This document shows positions 59,428 through 64,000 of a stretch of DNA of 64,000 nucleotides, piece after piece; the stretch's first letter is position 1, and each line of letters begins with the position of its first letter. Origin of the DNA: Voacanga thouarsii (taxonomy: Eukaryota; Streptophyta; Magnoliopsida; Gentianales; Apocynaceae); the NCBI GenBank assembly GCA_026120185.1, contig JANUWF010002051.1, forward strand, positions 868,001 to 932,000. The letters are read 5' to 3'. The translations under genes and the position numbers were made by a program. The notes below the pieces were generated by a model. That model was not told where the DNA came from. It worked only from the letters and a program-made list of their open reading frames with translations, and made no database searches.

Positions 59428-60996
59428 ATAGTAAATTTAATCAATCTAGTGGTTGGACTGTTCATTTAATATGTATATTCTTGTAAATGTATTACGTTTT
59501 GGGCATTTTAGTAGAAATTGTGCAAGATTATGTGATAAAATATAGTCGATTACCTTCAAATTTGGTCATAATTTGTTTTTCAACAATTTTAACCAATCTA
59601 ACAGTTGGATTGTTAATTTGATATACATATCTTTATAAATGTGTTAGGTTTCGAGCATTTCTATAGAGATTATGCTAGATTCTGAGCCAAAGCATATTTG
59701 ATTACCTTAAAATTTAGTCATTAATCTTTTTTTAGCGATTTTATCAAATCTAACGGTTGGATCATTAATTTGATATGCCTATCTTTGTAAATAAATTAGA
59801 TTTGGGGCATTTTAGTAGAAATGGGGCAAGAGTAGGTGATAAAATATATCCGATTACCTTCAAATTTGGTCATAATATATTTTTTAGTAGTTTTAACAAT
59901 CTAATGGTTGGATCATTAATTTGATATGTTTACCTTTCTAAATGGGTTAGCTTTCGAGCATTTTTATAGAGATTGTACTAGATTAAGTGGCAAAACACAT
60001 CTGAATACCTTTAAATTTGGTTATAATACTTTTTTTAGTGATTTTATCAAATCTAATGGTTGGATTATTAATTTAATATGTCTATCTTCCTAAATGTGAT
60101 AGGTTTTCTGTAATTTTATAGATATTATACTAAATTATGTGCCAAAATATATTCAATTACCTTCAAATTTTATCATAATATATTTTTTAGAAAATTTAAC
60201 AAATCTAACGGTTGCATGATTAATTTGATATGCCTATCTTTGTAAATAGGCTAGGTCTTGAGCATTTTTATAAAGATTATGCTAGATTAAGTAAAAAAGC
60301 ATATTAGATTACCTTTAAATCTGGTCCTAATACTTTTTTTTAGTGATTTTATCGAATCTAATGGTTGGATCGTTAATTTTATATGTCTATCTTTTAAAGA
60401 TGCTATGTTTTCTATATTTTTATAGAGATTATGCTAAATTCTATACTAAATCATATTCGATTACCTTAAAATTTGGTCATAAAATGTTTTTTAATAATTT
60501 TATCAAATCTAACGATTGAATCATTAATTTGATAGCCTATCTTTGTAAATGTATTAGATTTTGGGCATTTTAATAGTAATTGTGCTAGATTATGTGGCAG
60601 AACATATCCGATTATCTTTAAATTTGGTCATAACACTTTTCATAGCAATTTTGACAAATCTAATGGTTCCATCATTAATTTGACGTGCATATCTTTGTAT
60701 ACGTGTTAGGTTTTGGGAATTTTTACAGAGATTATACTAGATTATATGCTAAAATATATCTTATTACCTTTAAATTTAGTCATAACATGACTTTTTATAT
60801 AAATTTCAACAAATTTAATGGTTGGATTGTTAATTTTAATGTACCAATCTTTGTAAATGTATTGGATTTGGGACATTTTTATAGATTTATGCTAGAATAT
60901 GTTCAAAATATATCCGATTAACTTCATATTCAGTCACAACACTTTTCATAATAGTTCTAACACATCTAACGATTAGATCATTAATTTAATCCACAT
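59321..60996. repeat. 152-bp tandem repeat, 11 copies
   Basis: The word TCTAACGGTTGGATCATTAATTT recurs (with changes) with its GGTTGGA part at 59451, 59603, 59755, 59906, 60058, 60210, 60363, 60514, 60665, 60820 and 60971, a step of 151-155 bp. Each monomer also holds GATTACCTTCAAATTTGGTC and TTATGCTAGATTATGTG-like words. Monomers are diverged, so the array is old. No coding content. Confidence 0.9.
59389..59423. repeat. (AT)n microsatellite, left edge of the 152-bp array
   Basis: About 17 AT units inside the first monomer, at the place where other monomers have CATAATATTTTTTAG. Confidence 0.9.
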
Positions 60997-60998
60997 AT

Positions 60999-61040
<42 letters not shown>

Positions 61041-61065
61041 TAATATACTAATATACTAATATACT
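60997..61065. repeat. (AT)n microsatellite and TAATATAC repeat, right edge of the 152-bp array
   Basis: About 20 AT units (61000-61039) followed by three copies of an 8-bp unit TAATATAC (61040-61064), then a copia LTR. Confidence 0.9.
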
Positions 61066-62447
61066 TGTTGGGAAATATGCCCTCTTAGACTAGGTTTCTG
61101 ATGTAAATATCGAATGTTTTAATAAAAAGAATTTGTTTTCAGAAATTATTTGTGAATTTACATTTTTATTTGTGCACAATTACGTTTGGAAAAGACCCAT
61201 TGTGTTTAAGTAAGTGGTCCATGTGAATGGAGGTCTTTCATAGTAAGGTATGGATCGCGGGTTATTTAACACATAAACATTCGTTCTTAATCGATTGATG
61301 AGAATAGGAATCTCATCATGTTTAGGTTATCATGTTGTGAATTCTAAATGAGAAATAGCTTACCTTTAGCCAGTGAGTAGTCCACTCACTTCATGACATA
61401 AGTGTATTTTGAATACGTAAAACAGGACTTATAGTAGTGGTTTCTAAAAGTACTATATAGTAGAAACCTAGACTACTATTGCTACAGCGTGGACTAGTAC
61501 TCTATGACTTGAGTATGAGTTGGTGGTCTGACGAAACTAGAAGCATGCACTTTGATATGCTATAGTTGAGGTTCTATCGTAGGACTAATATACTTGTATG
61601 TTGGGTATGTGTGACTAGTTAGTTAAGACAGACTTGTACAAGATAATTTCTATACTATATCGCCCCTTGTGGTTGTCTGAATGATCTAAATATCCAAGGC
61701 CCTGGGAAACATGACTCGGATGTTTGCTTTAGGGTTATTCCCTTGGAAAGCGGAAACAATCCAGGAAGTCGTGGATTATTGGACTAGAAGCCTAAGGATG
61801 GTAGATGTCATTTAGAGATGTGTTAATATATTTCTTCCTCTCTAAATGTACAGCGGTGTATAGAGAGGTATTTTAGTCATTACACCTATAGGTCGGAGAC
61901 TATGCTAACGCAACATTGTCCTTGGAGTCAATATTTCCTCATGGTGATACTAGGAAATATTTAAAAGGCAAAATACAGCTATTTATATGATAAGGGTATT
62001 TTGGTCATTTTAGTAGCCAAGGCAGTGTGTCTTTTAGTCCCCAGTATAGACCGTGAGCCCTAATTAAATACAGGCTAAATAGTTGGTCTTAAATTAAATT
62101 AAATGAAATTTATTTTATTTAAGTAGTCTAATTTAATTATTGGGCTAAAGTAAAATAAAGGTCCATAGAGAGAGAGAATTAATTAAATTAGTTTGGTGGG
62201 TTAATTAATTGTTCAGGGCCTCGGCCCAGTTTGAATAATTAAATATTAACCTAGGACTAAACTAATATAGGCTTGTTAATTGGACTAGTTTATTTAGGCT
62301 AGGAAATTAATTATTTGTTGGGCCATTTATTTGGTTCTAATTAGAATAATTAGTTTAGTCCAAAAGGCTAAACTAAGAGTCCATGTGGCCAATCTAGTTT
62401 AACCTAGGATTTTTATTTAGGTTAAATAGGAGAATAGAGAACAACGT
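61066..62447 (+). repeat. Copia LTR fragment, same family as elements A and B
   Basis: Starts TGTTGGGAAATATGCCCTC and runs co-linear with 27624-29060 and 43988-45400: 'gaaaagacccattgtg', 'gtttctaaaagtactat', 'ggtattttagtcatt'. It ends at 62447, where a plus-oriented element D-family LTR starts. No PPT or pol precedes it, so it is a solo or partial LTR. More diverged from the element A LTRs than they are from each other. Confidence 0.88.
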
Positions 62448-64000
62448 TGATATGGGCTAAATTAGTCAAGTTTTTCCTAGTTATTTGAGACTCTTTTGTG
62501 ATACATTTTATTCAATAACTAGTCATATTCCTTCATATTTGAGATTTTACCCTTGTAAAGTTGTTTTGTTCATTATTTTAGATTTTTAGGGTAAAACGAA
62601 ACAAAACCGTTGCAAAACAGAGGAGAGGCGGTGCCGACTAAGGCTCTAGAACCGGCGCCAGCCATGTACTGGATTACACGAACTTCGAAACGACAAAAAT
62701 TTGTCAAAACAGAGCAAAACAGAGTGGAACCGGTGCCGGCTCCAAGAGTTAAGGCAGTGCCAGCTGCATTCTGGTTTTCATTGTGCAAAATTTGGAGAAA
62801 AATTGGCGAACGAGTAGAGAAGCAGAACACAACCGGCGTCGGCTCCGAGAGCCAAGGCGGCGCCGGCCGTGCCGTGAAGATAAGGCGGTGCTTGATTTTT
62901 TCTACGCGATTTTTGGTAATCTGCGGAGTTTTAGTATCTCCCAACTTTTATTCGGCCAAGAACTCTGTACCTACGAGTTTAGGCACTTTCTAAGCCTATA
63001 AATAGATGAAAAGCACAAGGAAAAAATGGGAGAATTCATTGATCATCATAGAAAATTACTCGATCAAAAGAGGAATTCTTCAATTAAAGAAAAGTTGTAC
63101 AAGAAGGTCTTCAAAGGAAGAAGAAGGAGGCTTGTCTATGAGTGCTTTCTTTTACTTTGTTTTCTTTTTCTTGAATAATGATATGTTAATTGTGGTATTG
63201 TAATTTGACATTGTTGTAGATATTCATGATTTTTACAGTTATTTGACCTTTTGATTAATTGATTGTTACTCTTAGTACTTGATTACTTGTGCATATTACG
63301 AGATTAATTTGCTGGGTCCTCCTATTAACTTGCTTGGACAAAGGGGTTGATGGTGGTCTCAATTCATTAGTTTCATATTTGTTGGCTTTTAACTTGCTTG
63401 GATTAATGGGTTGATGGTGGTCTCGATTCATTAGTTTCATATTTATTGGTTTTTAACTTGCTTGGATAAAGGGGTTAAGAGTAGGGACAAAGTAATTAAA
63501 GGTTAATTGATGTCTGCCAGGATATAGATTCATTAGTTAATTTCATGCATAATTTGCCAGGAATGGGAATTAAATCAAGGACTATGGTTAATACATCTTT
63601 TGGGTAAGACTGGTTGAGACAGGATATGTGATGCTAAGTTACCTAGAAGATAGGGGTTCATGGATTGGACAAAGAAGTGAATCTATATTATCCTTCATGA
63701 TGCCAAGAGAATAATTAGTTATAACAAAGATTAAGTACTTTAGGTCATGTATGTCAAGACAATGGCTTAAGTTACATAATTCTACATCATTGACATGTAT
63801 ATATTTTTATTTTATTTTATTTTATTTTTATTTTTATTTATTTTTTACTTTATCGAGTCGGTAAAACAATGAAAGAAACGTGATTAATGTCTACTTGTTC
63901 CTTGAGGATCGACACTTATTTGAACCATATGCTCAGTTAATGATGAGTACGCTTGCTCATATGTGTGATTTAGGTTGAACTTTTTAATTTGAACTTTATT
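62448..64000 (+). repeat. Third element D-family LTR, runs off the window
   Basis: TGATATGGGCTAAATTAG start, the same GC-rich block (62620-62890), TATAAATAGA near 62998, a (TTTTA)n microsatellite at 63807-63842 and GGATCGACACTT near 63907. About 1,553 bp to the window edge. By comparison with 52680-52774 about 50-60 bp are still missing. It is inserted in the copia LTR. Whether a PBS and internal region follow cannot be seen. Confidence 0.88.

Noticed and set aside
59389..61044. (AT)n tracts as a replication origin or matrix attachment region
   Set aside because: AT microsatellites are common in plant DNA, and nothing else in the sequence supports a specific function.
62573..63001. Frames of 72-127 residues in GC-rich DNA as genes
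   Set aside because: They lie inside an element D-family LTR, and similar frames occur at the same place in the other two LTRs only because of the palindromic GC block.

Overview
The window is plant (angiosperm, most likely eudicot) repeat-rich DNA of the pericentromeric or intergenic kind. I find no host gene, tRNA, rRNA or CRISPR. Almost every recognisable coding stretch is a decayed Ty1/copia, Ty3/gypsy or RTE-type LINE polyprotein carrying stops or frameshifts. Evidence for plant origin is the plant-type primer binding sites (initiator-Met-like for the copia family, Asp-like TGGCGCCGTTGCCGGGG for the Tat-like gypsy families), the RTE 3' end with its GTAGC...ACCC / TTG-repeat tail, and chromodomain-type gypsy integrase.

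Layout, left to right. 1-779: leader and gag start of a copia element (+). 780-8948: a second copy of the same copia family on the minus strand (3' LTR, RNase H-RT-integrase-protease-gag, leader, PBS, truncated 5' LTR). 8949-11400: 5'-truncated RTE LINE (-). 11401-14132: 3' part of a non-autonomous Tat-like gypsy element with its 3' LTR (element C). 14133-15081: end of another Asp-primed gypsy LTR, its PBS and short leader. 15082-17172: fragment of a long gypsy LTR, reverse orientation. 17173-25388: tandem array of about 1.37-kb composite units (copia RT fragment on minus plus gypsy LTR end on plus), interrupted by a 549-bp GTTCGAGCTCG-rich element. 25389-45967: two copia copies in tandem sharing one central LTR; the gag of the second is split by a 9.0-kb inverted (palindromic) chromodomain gypsy insertion at 32108-41106. 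45968-50712: the composite array resumes. 50713-58497: a minus-strand gypsy gag with leader, PBS and 5' LTR, split by a complete 5.2-kb non-autonomous LTR element (element D, 51226-56446) with a perfect 5-bp target duplication CGGGA. 58498-61065: hairpin and CACTA-like end, short periodic AT-rich DNA, and an 11-copy 152-bp tandem repeat between two (AT)n tracts. 61066-62447: copia LTR fragment, cut by a third copy of the element D LTR that runs off the window end.

These parts do not form a pathway; the interest lies in rearrangement history. The order of events inferred from nesting is: old copia and gypsy pieces were amplified as a composite satellite; a tandem copia pair entered or recombined into that array; the palindromic gypsy inserted into copia gag; element D inserted into a separate gypsy gag. 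The most unusual items are the palindromic gypsy whose two outer ends are both LTR 3' ends yet which is flanked by a near-perfect 5-bp duplication, the retrotransposon-derived satellite with a two-unit higher-order pattern, and a bipartite polypurine module found twice in each non-autonomous gypsy element. Identities are judged by eye; no alignment or database search was run.
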